Below are positions 20,533 through 29,424 of a stretch of 64,000 nt of DNA, in pieces. The DNA lies in contig NZ_JAGBKM010000015.1 in assembly GCF_017498085.1 (NCBI RefSeq), forward strand, positions 1-64,000, read 5' to 3'. Every line of letters starts with the position of its first letter. Position 1 is the first letter of the stretch. This stretch comes from Psychrobacter coccoides (GTDB lineage Bacteria > Pseudomonadota > Gammaproteobacteria > Pseudomonadales > Moraxellaceae). The translations under genes and the position numbers were made by a program. Below the pieces are notes generated by a model. It was not told the origin of the DNA. It saw nothing but the letters and a program-made list of their open reading frames with translations, and searched no databases.

Positions 20533-21828
20533 CTAAGCAGCGGCCAAAGCTTGCTCCAAATCCGCCTTGATGTCGTCAATGTGCTCAATACCAATAGACA
20601 GGCGTACCATATCTTCACTAACCCCTGCATTCTCAAGCTCTTGCTCATTAAGCTGGCGGTGAGTCGTTGTTGCTGGATGACTGGCTAGTGATTTGGCATC
20701 ACCAATATTGACCAAGCGAGTGATGAGCTGTAGCGCATCGATAAAGCGGGCACCTGCCTCTCGTCCACCTTTGACGCCAAAAGTCAAAATCGCAGATGGT
20801 GTACCTTTCATGTATTTTTGTGCAAGATTGTGATCGGGATGATCGGCCAGACCGGCATATTTAATCCAAGCCACTTTATCATGACTCTTTAGATACTCAG
20901 CTACGGCTTGGGCGTTTTGTACATGACGCTCCATACGTAGGCTCAATGTCTCAATGCCTTGTAAAATCCCAAAAGCATTCAGTGGGCTGAGTGCAGCACC
21001 CATATTGCGTAATGGCGCAACACGAGCACGGGCAATAAAGGCTGCGGCGCCGACGTCTTTGACAAAGTTGACGCCGTGATAGCTGACATCTGGCTCATTT
21101 AACAGTGGGAAACGCTTAGGGTGCTCTCCCCAATTAAACTGCCCACTATCGACGATAGCACCACCAATTGACGTCCCTGTCCCACTCATATACTTGGTTA
21201 GTGAATGAACAACGATATCTGCACCAAACTCAAACGGACGACACAACGCTGGCGTGGCCACAGTGTTGTCGATAACGACCGGTACGCCATACTCATGTGC
21301 GATGTCGCTTAGCGCTTGAATATCTACGATATTGCCCAATGGGTTGCCGATGCTCTCCGCAAATACCATTTTGGTCTTATCATCGATTAAATCACGGATC
21401 GACTCAGGGTTATTATGATCAAAGAAGCGTACTTCGATACCTTGACGTGGCAGCGCATGGGCAAATAAGTTATACGTACCACCGTACAAGGTGGAGACTG
21501 CCACGATATTATCGCCCGCCTCACAGATGGTCTGCACCGTATAAGTGATCGCTGCCATGCCAGACGCTACGGCCAGCCCGCCAATACCACCTTCAAGCGC
21601 TGTTACCCGCTCTTCTAATACCGCATTGGTCGGGTTCATAATACGGGTATAAATATTACCTGCCACTTTTAGGTCGAACAAATCTGCACCGTGCTGAGTA
21701 TCATCAAACGCATAAGAGCTGGTGTGATAAATAGGTACAGCAACCGCTTTGGTGGTGGGCTCAACACTATATCCGGCGTGAATGGCTAGGGTTTCTAAGC
21801 GTTGATTATTTGCTTGGTCATCACTCAT
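20533..21828 (-). CDS. metY: O-acetylhomoserine sulfhydrylase (MetY type)
   Basis: PLP enzyme, 431 aa, that makes homocysteine from O-acetylhomoserine and sulfide. Motifs: TLAIHAGYSVEPTTKAVAVPIY, YTRIMNPTNAVLEERVTALEGG, ASGMAAITYT, and the PLP lysine in VVHSLTKYMSGTG. The length and the long central insertion distinguish MetY from the shorter MetB/MetC/MetZ. DYSHATTTH-like C-terminal HPATTTHRQL is also typical. No SAM riboswitch or MetJ-like box is visible in the 70 bases upstream. Confidence 0.92.
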   Translation of the reverse strand: MSDDQANNQRLETLAIHAGYSVEPTTKAVAVPIYHTSSYAFDDTQHGADLFDLKVAGNIYTRIMNPTNAVLEERVTALEGGIGGLAVASGMAAITYTVQTICEAGDNIVAVSTLYGGTYNLFAHALPRQGIEVRFFDHNNPESIRDLIDDKTKMVFAESIGNPLGNIVDIQALSDIAHEYGVPVVIDNTVATPALCRPFEFGADIVVHSLTKYMSGTGTSIGGAIVDSGQFNWGEHPKRFPLLNEPDVSYHGVNFVKDVGAAAFIARARVAPLRNMGAALSPLNAFGILQGIETLSLRMERHVQNAQAVAEYLKSHDKVAWIKYAGLADHPDHNLAQKYMKGTPSAILTFGVKGGREAGARFIDALQLITRLVNIGDAKSLASHPATTTHRQLNEQELENAGVSEDMVRLSIGIEHIDDIKADLEQALAAA

Positions 21829-21901
21829 TATACGTTCCTTATAAGCTAAAGAGATAAACTAAAAACACAGTTAAACTTGCTACTAACCACAAGTTAGCAA
21901 C

Positions 21902-21931
21902 AAAAAAGCTGGGTTAATCATAACCCAGCTT
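21902..21931 (-). terminator. Terminator downstream of nfuA
   Basis: On the minus strand a perfect 9-bp stem (GCTGGGTTA with TAACCCAGC) is followed by TTTTTTG. It lies about 90 bases past the nfuA stop and just before metY, isolating the two units. Confidence 0.85.
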
Positions 21932-22019
21932 CTATATGAATAAAACAGCAATTTTTTCATCAGCTCATGACGATTATTCATAAACAAGAAAAATCGTGCT
22001 GTCTGCTAGCCGTCACGCA

Positions 22020-22703
22020 TTATTTATAATAAGCGTTTTCAGCATAAGTATGATCCGTATCATCAATCACTTGCGTCAGCTCTGGGATCTGCTGCTTAAG
22101 CTGCACTTCGACACCTTGACGCAAAGTCATTTCTACCGCTGAGCAGCCTTGGCAACCACCACCAAATTTAAGTACTGCCGTCAGACCTACCCCATCCTCT
22201 TCGATAAGCTCAAGCAAGTCCACCATACCACCATGAGCGGCTAGACTTGGGTTGATCTCAGCTTGCAATACGTAGTTGATACGCTCTTCGACACTGGCAT
22301 CAGCGCCGACTTTAGGCACTTTAGAGTTGGGTGCACGGAAAGTAAGCTGACCACCAAAGCGATCTTTATTATAGTCAATGACAGCATCCTCTAGATACGG
22401 TACAGAAGCCGCATCAATAAAGGCATCAAAATCATCATAGCTAAACTTTACATCAGCGCTGTCTTCTTCGCCTGGCTGATTATACGCCATACAACACTCA
22501 GCACGTGGCGTACCTGGATGCTCAACGAAGATACGCACACCAATACCATCAGTATCTTGCTTAGACAGCAGCTCAGCCAAATACCCTTGGGCTGACTCGG
22601 TAATGGTTATATTGCTCTTTATCTCGGTTTGTTCAGTGTCTAATGCTGACTCATAGTCAGCAGACGGCTCTGATTGTCTGTCAGTTTGGTTCAATTCACT
22701 CAT
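22020..22703 (-). CDS. nfuA: Fe-S biogenesis protein NfuA
   Basis: Fe-S carrier that delivers [4Fe-4S] clusters to client enzymes. 227 aa: an N-terminal degenerate A-type carrier domain (residues about 30-120) and a C-terminal Nfu domain with the cluster-binding CxxC in [14 protein letters not shown]. The first 30 residues are an acidic extension not present in E. coli NfuA (191 aa). A single-gene unit by its terminator. Confidence 0.95.
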   Translation of the reverse strand: MSELNQTDRQSEPSADYESALDTEQTEIKSNITITESAQGYLAELLSKQDTDGIGVRIFVEHPGTPRAECCMAYNQPGEEDSADVKFSYDDFDAFIDAASVPYLEDAVIDYNKDRFGGQLTFRAPNSKVPKVGADASVEERINYVLQAEINPSLAAHGGMVDLLELIEEDGVGLTAVLKFGGGCQGCSAVEMTLRQGVEVQLKQQIPELTQVIDDTDHTYAENAYYK

Positions 22704-22951
22704 AATATTTCCTGTTTGTTATGACATGATACATGGGTTTGTCGGGGCTATCGTGTCGTCAATGTGAGGTGGTATGAAAACAATTATTCATCCAAGATTA
22801 TAATTATATTGGTCTGATGCTGCTGGCTATCAAGTGATGATACTTATTATAACGTAATTGTGCCGCAATTCCGACTGCGCCACTGTGATTTAACAGTGAT
22901 TAAAAAAGACCTGTAGTATAACTATTTGCCAGAATCCTTTTACTCTAACCC

Positions 22952-22980
22952 TTGACTTAATATGTATTTTTATATATTAT
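22952..22980 (+). promoter_or_regulatory. Sigma70 promoter for the AhpD-like gene
   Basis: TTGACT (22952-22957) and TATTAT (22975-22980) are spaced by 17 bases. The predicted start is near 22987, 26 bases before the ATG at 23013. Confidence 0.7.
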
Positions 22981-23012
22981 TTTTATAAATATTAACTATT
23001 GAGACAATTTTT

Positions 23013-23360
23013 ATGAGTAAGTCATTTAATGATATCACCAAGCATGTTTCAAGCAATATGATGAAACTACATAAGAACATACCTGAAACCACTAAAGCTT
23101 TTTCACAGCTTAGCCAAGTGGGTACAGCGGACGGGATACTAGACGCAAAGACCAAAGAGCTGATCGCACTGGCACTCGCTGTCGGCGCACGCTGCGATGC
23201 TTGTATTGGTTTTCATACTAAGGCATTGGTTAAGCTTGGTGCTACTGAGCAAGAAGTGGCCGAAACGCTAGGAGTCTGTGTGGTGATGGGTGGCGGACCT
23301 TCGATGATGTATGCTGCCGAAGCTGTGGCGTCGTTTAAAGAGTTTAGCAAAGAGAGTTAA
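23013..23360 (+). CDS. Carboxymuconolactone decarboxylase (AhpD-like) family protein
   Basis: 115 aa, a one-domain CMD fold protein. The redox motif CDACIGFH (CxxC followed by His) is the AhpD-type active site, suggesting peroxidase or disulfide reductase activity rather than lactone decarboxylation. The electron partner is unknown. It is a single-gene unit with its own promoter and a strong terminator, and its ATG is preceded by GAGACA. Confidence 0.88.
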   Translation: MSKSFNDITKHVSSNMMKLHKNIPETTKAFSQLSQVGTADGILDAKTKELIALALAVGARCDACIGFHTKALVKLGATEQEVAETLGVCVVMGGGPSMMYAAEAVASFKEFSKES

Positions 23361-23390
23361 GCCCTCGTTTAATAGCTATTAAAAAGCACA

Positions 23391-23430
23391 ATGACCAACA
23401 CTTGCCACTAGAGCATGTTGGTCATTTTTT
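23391..23430 (+). terminator. Terminator after the AhpD-like gene
   Basis: A 10-bp perfect stem (ATGACCAACA with TGTTGGTCAT) is followed by TTTTTT, 30 bases past the stop at 23360. Confidence 0.9.
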
Positions 23431-23458
23431 ATTGCGCTTATGCAGTAGCGCTCTCGCC

Positions 23459-23926
23459 TCACCCATCAATAACCTCGATAATACTGTTACAAATACGGCG
23501 ACTCAAGTCACGCATCTTTTCATGTGGAGGACCTGCACAAAAGCTATGAAAGTCGTAAATCTCACCTTGATAACCAATGCAATAAAAAAACGTACCAATG
23601 GGTTTTTGTTCAGTTTCAGACCCGCCTGCCTTTACAAGCCCAGTGCAAGCAACATAGACATCAGACTCAAAAATAGCTTTGGATTTCTTTACCAGCTCAC
23701 GGGTGACCTCTAGCGATTCGGAGGTATAGTCAGCCATTATTTGGCTAGAGACCTTTAATACATTCTTTTTGACCCAGTCATCATAACAGACCAGTCCACC
23801 TATCAAGATATCACCTGATTGTTCTGTAAGTGAGAATTGATGGGACAAGTACCCTGCCGTTGCACTCTCAATAAAGGTAATCGTCAATTGGTTATCTGCC
23901 AATAATTTGGCGCATTTATCAAACAT
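23459..23926 (-). CDS. CinA C-terminal domain amidase (PncC-like)
   Basis: 155 aa from the ATG at 23926, which has GGAG six bases upstream; the frame runs six codons further to a TTG without such a site. The ESATAGYLSHQFS motif near residue 20 and VACTGLVKAGGSE near 110 are hallmarks of the CinA-C family, several members of which deamidate nicotinamide mononucleotide to nicotinate mononucleotide. The sequence is fairly divergent (LIGGLVCYDDWVKKNVLKVS). Its closeness to the NadM/NadV genes 1.3 kb away fits a role in pyridine nucleotide salvage, but this is inferred. Confidence 0.8.
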   Translation of the reverse strand: MFDKCAKLLADNQLTITFIESATAGYLSHQFSLTEQSGDILIGGLVCYDDWVKKNVLKVSSQIMADYTSESLEVTRELVKKSKAIFESDVYVACTGLVKAGGSETEQKPIGTFFYCIGYQGEIYDFHSFCAGPPHEKMRDLSRRICNSIIEVIDG

Positions 23927-24099
23927 GATAGGCTCCGTAATCAATTAATGAATGTGGTTATAATATAAACACAGCCTTACTTACAGCTTAACTGAGGTGA
24001 ATGACTTGTTCTTAACCCTATTCTAACTGGTCAATCATTAAGCGTCTGTATAAGTGTTAATATCGTGCATGAACACCCTCACCCAAATAGGTCTATCTT

Positions 24100-25059
24100 A
24101 TGATCCAGAGCTTAAAGTTTGTGAGCACCAAAGATGGTGAGCAAGTTGCCATTTGGAAAGTTGAAAGTGCCACCAATGACAGCACTACAATGAAAAGGCA
24201 AAATATACTCCTAACCCATGGTACGTTTTCAGACAAAAAAGTATGTTTAGGTATTGCTAACTATCTCGCCAAGCTTGGCCATGTTTGCTATATCATGGAA
24301 TGGCGCGGTCATGGAGATAGTCCGAAACCAACAGCAAAGTTTAATTTTGAAACCATCGCTACTTATGATTTTGCTGCAACTTTTCAGTATCTATTTGATG
24401 ATTTAGAGCTAGACAACTTGCACTGTGTCACTCACAGCGGCGGCGGTATTTGCTTGACGATGTTTTTGATTCAAAACCCTTGCTATATCGATAAAATAAA
24501 TAGCATCATTTTGTTTGCCTGCCAAGCCTATGGTGCTGCCCTAGATCCAAGCAGCTATGCCAAAGTTTTTGCCATCAAGACCTTTAATCGCTTGCTTGGG
24601 TTTATCCCTGCCAAGCTGCTAAAGCTTGGGACAGTCAATGAAAGCTATGACACTATGGCGCAGTGGTTTGATTGGAACCTACATAAAAACTTTAATAGCA
24701 GCTTTGTTAAAGCAATTGATATTACTGATAGTGGCACCGGCGATATTGATAACATACATACGAATAAGACGCCTAAAGATACGAGTAATGATAAGTGTCT
24801 TGACTATCGACAGTATATGGCAATGATTACCACGCCCATCTATGCTATCAGCGGTAGTGGCGATCACCTTATCGCTCCATCTCACGGGTGTCAGCTGTTT
24901 TTCGATGAGTTTAATCATTCTGCCAACATATTTTATGAGTTTTCCAAAAGTAATGGCCACTTAGAGGATTACAATCATAGCCGTATTATGGCGAGTAGAA
25001 ACGCTGCCAAAGAAGTCTGGCCAACTGTAGCGACCTGGATTGACAAGCATACCATCTAG
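24100..25059 (+). CDS. Alpha/beta hydrolase
   Basis: 319 aa, no signal peptide. Signatures: LLTHGTFSDKK (oxyanion HG), the EWRGHGDSPKP strand, a nucleophile elbow THSGGG (serine about 118, with threonine in place of the first glycine), an acid in SGSGDHLIAP and a histidine in NGHLEDY. It may be an esterase or lipase-like enzyme of unknown substrate. An ATAGGT site lies 7 bases before the ATG. It is 124 bases ahead of the NadM gene on the same strand. Confidence 0.75.
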   Translation: MIQSLKFVSTKDGEQVAIWKVESATNDSTTMKRQNILLTHGTFSDKKVCLGIANYLAKLGHVCYIMEWRGHGDSPKPTAKFNFETIATYDFAATFQYLFDDLELDNLHCVTHSGGGICLTMFLIQNPCYIDKINSIILFACQAYGAALDPSSYAKVFAIKTFNRLLGFIPAKLLKLGTVNESYDTMAQWFDWNLHKNFNSSFVKAIDITDSGTGDIDNIHTNKTPKDTSNDKCLDYRQYMAMITTPIYAISGSGDHLIAPSHGCQLFFDEFNHSANIFYEFSKSNGHLEDYNHSRIMASRNAAKEVWPTVATWIDKHTI

Positions 25060-25183
25060 CGTCGGTAATCTTAGGGCAAAACATCTTTATACTTGTCAGT
25101 CGCTAAGTGCTTATGTCAGTATGAGCAACAATAAACGGTGATAGATGCACACACAATCAGCTTAAAGTAGGAACTTGACGCAT

Positions 25184-26221
25184 ATGAATGACGCAGCAAC
25201 AGATAATAAAAACAACCGGTTTAAATATTTAGTCTTTATCGGCCGCTTTCAACCCTTTCACTTCGGTCATAAGGCTGTGATCGACCAAGCGTTAGCATGT
25301 GCCGACGAGGTCATTATGCTCATCGGCTCTGCTAACTTACCACGCAGCTTGCGCAATCCTTTTTCGGTCACTGAACGTACGACAATGATCAAAGGTGCTT
25401 TTTCAGCTGATGAGGCCGCTCGTATTCATTGTGTCGGGTTAGATGATGCGCTATATAACGACACCCGCTGGCTACAATATGTACAAGCAGGGGTTAAGTC
25501 AGTCACCGGTGATCTAGATGCTGATATCGGTTTAATCGGACACTCTAAAGACAACTCCTCCTATTATTTATCCTTATTTCCAAACTGGAGGTCTCTGTCT
25601 GTACCCAACTATAAGAACCTCTCCTCTACGCCCATTCGTGACGGGTACCTGATGGGCGTATCCCCTTGGCTATATACCCCTGAGTCCACTCACCAAGTAT
25701 TAAGCGACTTTAAAAATACTGCCGAATATGAGCGTCTGCACGAAGAAGCCTGCTTTATTTATGACTACAAAAAACAATGGGAGTCGGCACCGTTTCCACC
25801 AGTGTTTATGACTACGGATGCAGTGGTCGTACAGTCAGGGCATATCCTACTTGTTGAGCGGCGCAATCTACCTGGGCATGGACTGTGGGCTCTGCCAGGC
25901 GGGTTTGTTGATCAAAAAGAAACCTTGTTTGATGCCTGTATTCGAGAGCTACGTGAAGAAACCAATCTACAGGTCTCTGACTTAGCATTACATCGCTCTC
26001 GCCACAGTCAACATACCTTTGATGACCCTTACCGATCTGCTCGTGGTCGTACCATTACCCAAACGTATTTTTTCCGTCTAGAAAATGACCCAAAAGGGCT
26101 GCCGAAGGTCGAAGGCGGTGATGACGCAGTGCGGGCATTTTGGTTGCCGCTGGCAGAGCTTGATGCCAAGATGATGTTTGAGGACCACTATGCCATCATC
26201 ATCAAAATGGTTGGGCTATAG
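25184..26221 (+). CDS. Bifunctional NMN adenylyltransferase / Nudix hydrolase (NadM-Nudix)
   Basis: 345 aa from ATG 25184. A TTG nine bases upstream is too close to the AGGA site. The N-terminal half is an archaeal-type NadM nucleotidyltransferase with GRFQPFHFGHKAVI (HxGH) and a SSTPIRDG signature. The C-terminal half is a Nudix domain with GGFVDQKETLF..CIRELREETN, matching GX5EX7REUXEE. Such fusions, first described in cyanobacteria, make NAD from NMN, and the Nudix half hydrolyses ADP-ribose or related nucleotides. It lies 34 bases before nadV. Confidence 0.92.
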   Translation: MNDAATDNKNNRFKYLVFIGRFQPFHFGHKAVIDQALACADEVIMLIGSANLPRSLRNPFSVTERTTMIKGAFSADEAARIHCVGLDDALYNDTRWLQYVQAGVKSVTGDLDADIGLIGHSKDNSSYYLSLFPNWRSLSVPNYKNLSSTPIRDGYLMGVSPWLYTPESTHQVLSDFKNTAEYERLHEEACFIYDYKKQWESAPFPPVFMTTDAVVVQSGHILLVERRNLPGHGLWALPGGFVDQKETLFDACIRELREETNLQVSDLALHRSRHSQHTFDDPYRSARGRTITQTYFFRLENDPKGLPKVEGGDDAVRAFWLPLAELDAKMMFEDHYAIIIKMVGL

Positions 26222-26255
26222 ACTTATTCCATTTAAAAAATAAAAGGCTGATGCA

Positions 26256-27653
26256 ATGTACACAGGTAACTTAAATAATCTGATTCTCAATTCAGACAGC
26301 TATAAGACCTCACACTGGCTACAGTACCCCCCGGGTAGCGAGTATATGTCAAGCTATGTCGAGGCTCGCAAAGGGAGTCACGATGTGCTGTTTTTTGGCT
26401 TGCAAGCCTTTATCAAAGAATACCTACAAGCGCCGATTACCATGGCACATATCGATGAGGCTGAAGCGGTCATAACCGCCCATGGCCTGCCATTTAATCG
26501 CACCGGTTGGCAGCGTTTGGTTGAGAAGCATGATGGGTTTTTACCTGTGCGTATCCAAGCAGTGCCCGAAGGCAGTATCGTGCCTGTGTCCAATGTCGTC
26601 TGCCAGATCGTCAATACTGACCCTGAGTTTTATTGGCTACCAAGCTATCTTGAGACGGCCTTATTACGTGCGATTTGGTATCCTTCTACCGTTGCCAGCT
26701 TGTCTTATTTTTGCAAAAACGTCATCAAAGCAGCGCTACAAAAGTCTGCTGATAGTGTTGATGCCCTACCCTTTAAGTTGCATGATTTTGGTGCCCGTGG
26801 TGGGTCAAGCATGGAGACCATTGCACTGGGTAGTCTTGCCAATTTGGTGAACTTTTCCGGCACAGACAGTATGACGGCTTTGGTTGCTGCCAGCCGCTGG
26901 TATGATATGGATAAAGACATGCCAGCATTCTCCATTCCGGCTGCTGAACACAGCACCATGACCGCTTGGGGGCGACAGCGTGAAACGCAGGCCTATGACA
27001 ATATGCTCGAACAATTTGGCGGTGCAGGCAATACTGTCGCTGTCGTATCAGACAGCTATGACTTGTGGAATGCCATTGACAATATCTGGGGTGATGCACT
27101 TAAGAATAAGGTCGAGACCATGGGCGGCACCTTGGTCATACGCCCTGACAGCGGCAACCCTGCCGAGGTTGTCTGTGAGGCCTTACAGCGATTGACAGCA
27201 AGGTTTGGTGCAACCACTAATAGTAAAGGCTATAAGATCCTACCTGACTATGTACGTCTCATTCAAGGCGATGGTATTAATCCGCAAAGCATCGGTAAAA
27301 TACTAGATACTGTCATGGCAGCTGGCTTTAGCGCTGACAACGTCACTTTTGGGATGGGCGGCGGTCTGCTACAACAAGTGAACCGAGACACCATGAGCTG
27401 GGCGATGAAGGCCAGTGCCATTTGTATCGATGGTGAATGGAGCGATATCTTTAAAGACCCTATTACCAGTCAAGCCAAACGCTCCAAAAAAGGACGGTTG
27501 GCATTGATTAAACGTGCAGACGACAGTCTAGAAACCATCAAAGAAGACGCCTTAAAAGACCCAGCAGAAAATCTACTACAGGACGTGTTTGTCGATGGTA
27601 AGTTGCTCGTTGATGAGAGTCTTACCACGATTCGGGAGCGTACAGGATGGTAG
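26256..27653 (+). CDS. nadV: Nicotinamide phosphoribosyltransferase (NAMPT)
   Basis: Makes NMN from nicotinamide and PRPP, feeding the adenylyltransferase encoded just upstream. 465 aa, as for bacterial NadV. Motifs: NSDSYKTSHWLQYPPGSEYMSSY at the start, HDFGARGGSSMETIALGSLANLVNFSGTDS in the middle, SDSYDLWNAI and RPDSGNP (phosphate binding), GMGGGLLQQVNRDT. The start has AAAGG nearby. Its last codons overlap the next gene by seven bases. Confidence 0.96.
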   Translation: MYTGNLNNLILNSDSYKTSHWLQYPPGSEYMSSYVEARKGSHDVLFFGLQAFIKEYLQAPITMAHIDEAEAVITAHGLPFNRTGWQRLVEKHDGFLPVRIQAVPEGSIVPVSNVVCQIVNTDPEFYWLPSYLETALLRAIWYPSTVASLSYFCKNVIKAALQKSADSVDALPFKLHDFGARGGSSMETIALGSLANLVNFSGTDSMTALVAASRWYDMDKDMPAFSIPAAEHSTMTAWGRQRETQAYDNMLEQFGGAGNTVAVVSDSYDLWNAIDNIWGDALKNKVETMGGTLVIRPDSGNPAEVVCEALQRLTARFGATTNSKGYKILPDYVRLIQGDGINPQSIGKILDTVMAAGFSADNVTFGMGGGLLQQVNRDTMSWAMKASAICIDGEWSDIFKDPITSQAKRSKKGRLALIKRADDSLETIKEDALKDPAENLLQDVFVDGKLLVDESLTTIRERTGW

Positions 27654-28477
27654 CTTCTACTAAGATAAGAGCCGTGCCAAAAGCCGTCATGATTGCCAAA
27701 GATGTGTTACTCGTGCCTATATACCTCTATCAAGGTCACAAGGTGAAGCGTGATACCGTGCGCTTGTCAGAACCAAAAGGCGAGCGCCACGGTAGCGTTG
27801 GGTTAAATACGACAAACGACTACTTGCCTATATTAAAAGTTATGATTGTTGGCGACTCTGCCGCTGCAGGTGTTGGTACTTTGACGCAGCAAGAGGCACT
27901 GGCGGGCAAGCTGATACCTGCGCTACAACAACACGCTATTATCACACAAAACTATTCAGCGCTTAACTGGTCACTGCAGGCCACCACTGGGCATACCAGT
28001 TTTGATATCTTGCGCCGATTATACGTCTTGCCAGTACCGAGCACACCCATTAACGTCATGGTTCTGAGTGTGGGTGTCAACGACGCTACGAGCAACGTCT
28101 CAACGACTACATGGCGACAACAGCTAAAAGACATTATTACTATTGCGAGGCGTAAATTTGGTGTACAACATTTAATATTTTCAAGTTTACCACCGATGGC
28201 AAAAATGCCGGCGCTACCCACGCCCTTAAATGACTTTATGGGGGCAAAATCTGACAAGCTTGATAAAGTATTGCAGCACGTTTGTCATGAACATACAGAC
28301 GTTCATTATATGGCAGCGGACTTTGCACATATGGCGCAGCAGCATGGTAATGGTGCATCTATAGACAGTCAGGTTATGTTTGCCAGCGATGGCTTTCATC
28401 CAAGCTCTATCACTTATGGCTATTGGGCGCAGCAACTTGCTGAGCTGATAAACGACATATTGAGCACAGAGTGTTAA
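27647..28477 (+). CDS. SGNH/GDSL hydrolase
   Basis: 276 aa. Block I has GDSAAAGVG (serine about 69), block III GVNDA and block V DGFHPS with the catalytic Asp-His. It is related to lipase/esterase and acyl-protein thioesterase-like SGNH enzymes; the substrate is unknown. A short hydrophobic N-terminal segment (VMIAKDVLLVPIYLY) may be a membrane anchor. Its ATG lies within the last codons of nadV (ATGGTAG), so translation is probably coupled, which places it in the NAD salvage operon. Ends near a strong terminator. Confidence 0.85.
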   Translation: MVASTKIRAVPKAVMIAKDVLLVPIYLYQGHKVKRDTVRLSEPKGERHGSVGLNTTNDYLPILKVMIVGDSAAAGVGTLTQQEALAGKLIPALQQHAIITQNYSALNWSLQATTGHTSFDILRRLYVLPVPSTPINVMVLSVGVNDATSNVSTTTWRQQLKDIITIARRKFGVQHLIFSSLPPMAKMPALPTPLNDFMGAKSDKLDKVLQHVCHEHTDVHYMAADFAHMAQQHGNGASIDSQVMFASDGFHPSSITYGYWAQQLAELINDILSTEC

Positions 28478-28502
28478 CTGTATTACCAAGTATATTAAAC
28501 CC

Positions 28503-28533
28503 AAAAAACCGCTGACTGATCAGCGGTTTTTTG
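28503..28533. terminator. Bidirectional terminator between the SGNH gene and rpmE2
   Basis: Perfect 13-bp stem (AAAAAACCGCTGA with TCAGCGGTTTTTT) and a CTGA loop between convergent genes. Confidence 0.92.
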
Positions 28534-28599
28534 GGTTTTCTGCTACTACTACAGTTATAGCAGCACTCAAGCAAAATAAGCTTAAGGGCTGGATATAAA

Positions 28600-28869
28600 T
28601 TATTCTGCAGATTTTTTCTTACGGCCACCAAAAGCACCAAAGCGCTTGTTAAAGCTAGCAACACGGCCTTCAGTAGACGTTTTACGCTGCTCGCCCGTGT
28701 AGAATGGATGTGACGCACTTGAGATATCAAGTGGATAGTATGGGTACTCAACGCCTTCATACTCACGAGTAGATTTGGTATTGACTGTTGAACGAGTTAG
28801 GAAGTACACGTCAGCATTCGTGTCATGAAACAGTACTTCTTTATAGTTAGGATGGATATCTTTACGCAT
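28600..28869 (-). CDS. rpmE2: 50S ribosomal protein L31 type B
   Basis: 89 aa. [29 protein letters not shown] and [12 protein letters not shown] are characteristic of L31. There is no cysteine, so this is the zinc-independent (type B, C-minus) form, which in many bacteria replaces zinc-binding L31 under zinc limitation through Zur. A TGTTATATCGTTAAC stretch at 28907-28921 is only vaguely Zur-box-like. If it is the only L31 gene in the genome, it would not be zinc-controlled. Confidence 0.95.
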   Translation of the reverse strand: MRKDIHPNYKEVLFHDTNADVYFLTRSTVNTKSTREYEGVEYPYYPLDISSASHPFYTGEQRKTSTEGRVASFNKRFGAFGGRKKKSAE

Positions 28870-29424
28870 AATATGCTCTCTATGTCCGATGTATGCATCT
28901 GTTATATCGTTAACTGCATACGTAACTGAGGCACTAAGGGCACCTACAAGTCTGGCAATTGCATCACTGGCTTATTCCAGCATCCAACACCACACTTTTA
29001 CTCTCTTAGCCTTCCCCAGCGGGAAAATTAAAGAGCGATTTTAACGGTTTTTAGGGATTGGTGCAAGTCAATATGCGTGAATAAAACACCGTTAATACCC
29101 CTGCCACATCGAAAATAAACGAACGCTAAAAGCAGGATTGCAGTCTTAGTGTTGAATACTCTAAAGCAACTTATATTACTTTTAAGGCCCATATTTTGTT
29201 CTATATTATCACGTCACATCCATATTGACACAACTGTAAATAAAAATTCAGTTACGATACAGGACTGCTTGATTATGTTAACTTTTGTTGATATCTTATA
29301 TATTCATTATAACAAATTATCCATAAAAACAAACATTTCCATAGTTGTTACGAAGCAATAATTTCAGTAAAGGCGATTCTAACAACAACACAACAACAAT
29401 CTAAATAGCGCAGAAGCTCTAAAA
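28870..29424. other. 555-bp AT-rich intergenic region
   Basis: It separates divergent rpmE2 and the FemAB-like gene and must carry both promoters. From about 29100 the DNA is strongly AT-rich. A 70-codon frame at 29149-29361 has no binding site and a composition typical of chance. No repeat or RNA gene is recognised. Confidence 0.5.

Noticed and set aside
21829-21900. SAM riboswitch or MetJ operator before metY
   Set aside because: The leader is too short and shows neither the riboswitch core nor AGACGTCT-type boxes.
29149-29361. 70-codon frame in the rpmE2 / FemAB gap
   Set aside because: AT-rich, no ribosome binding site, low-complexity hydrophobic product and no family resemblance; probably chance.
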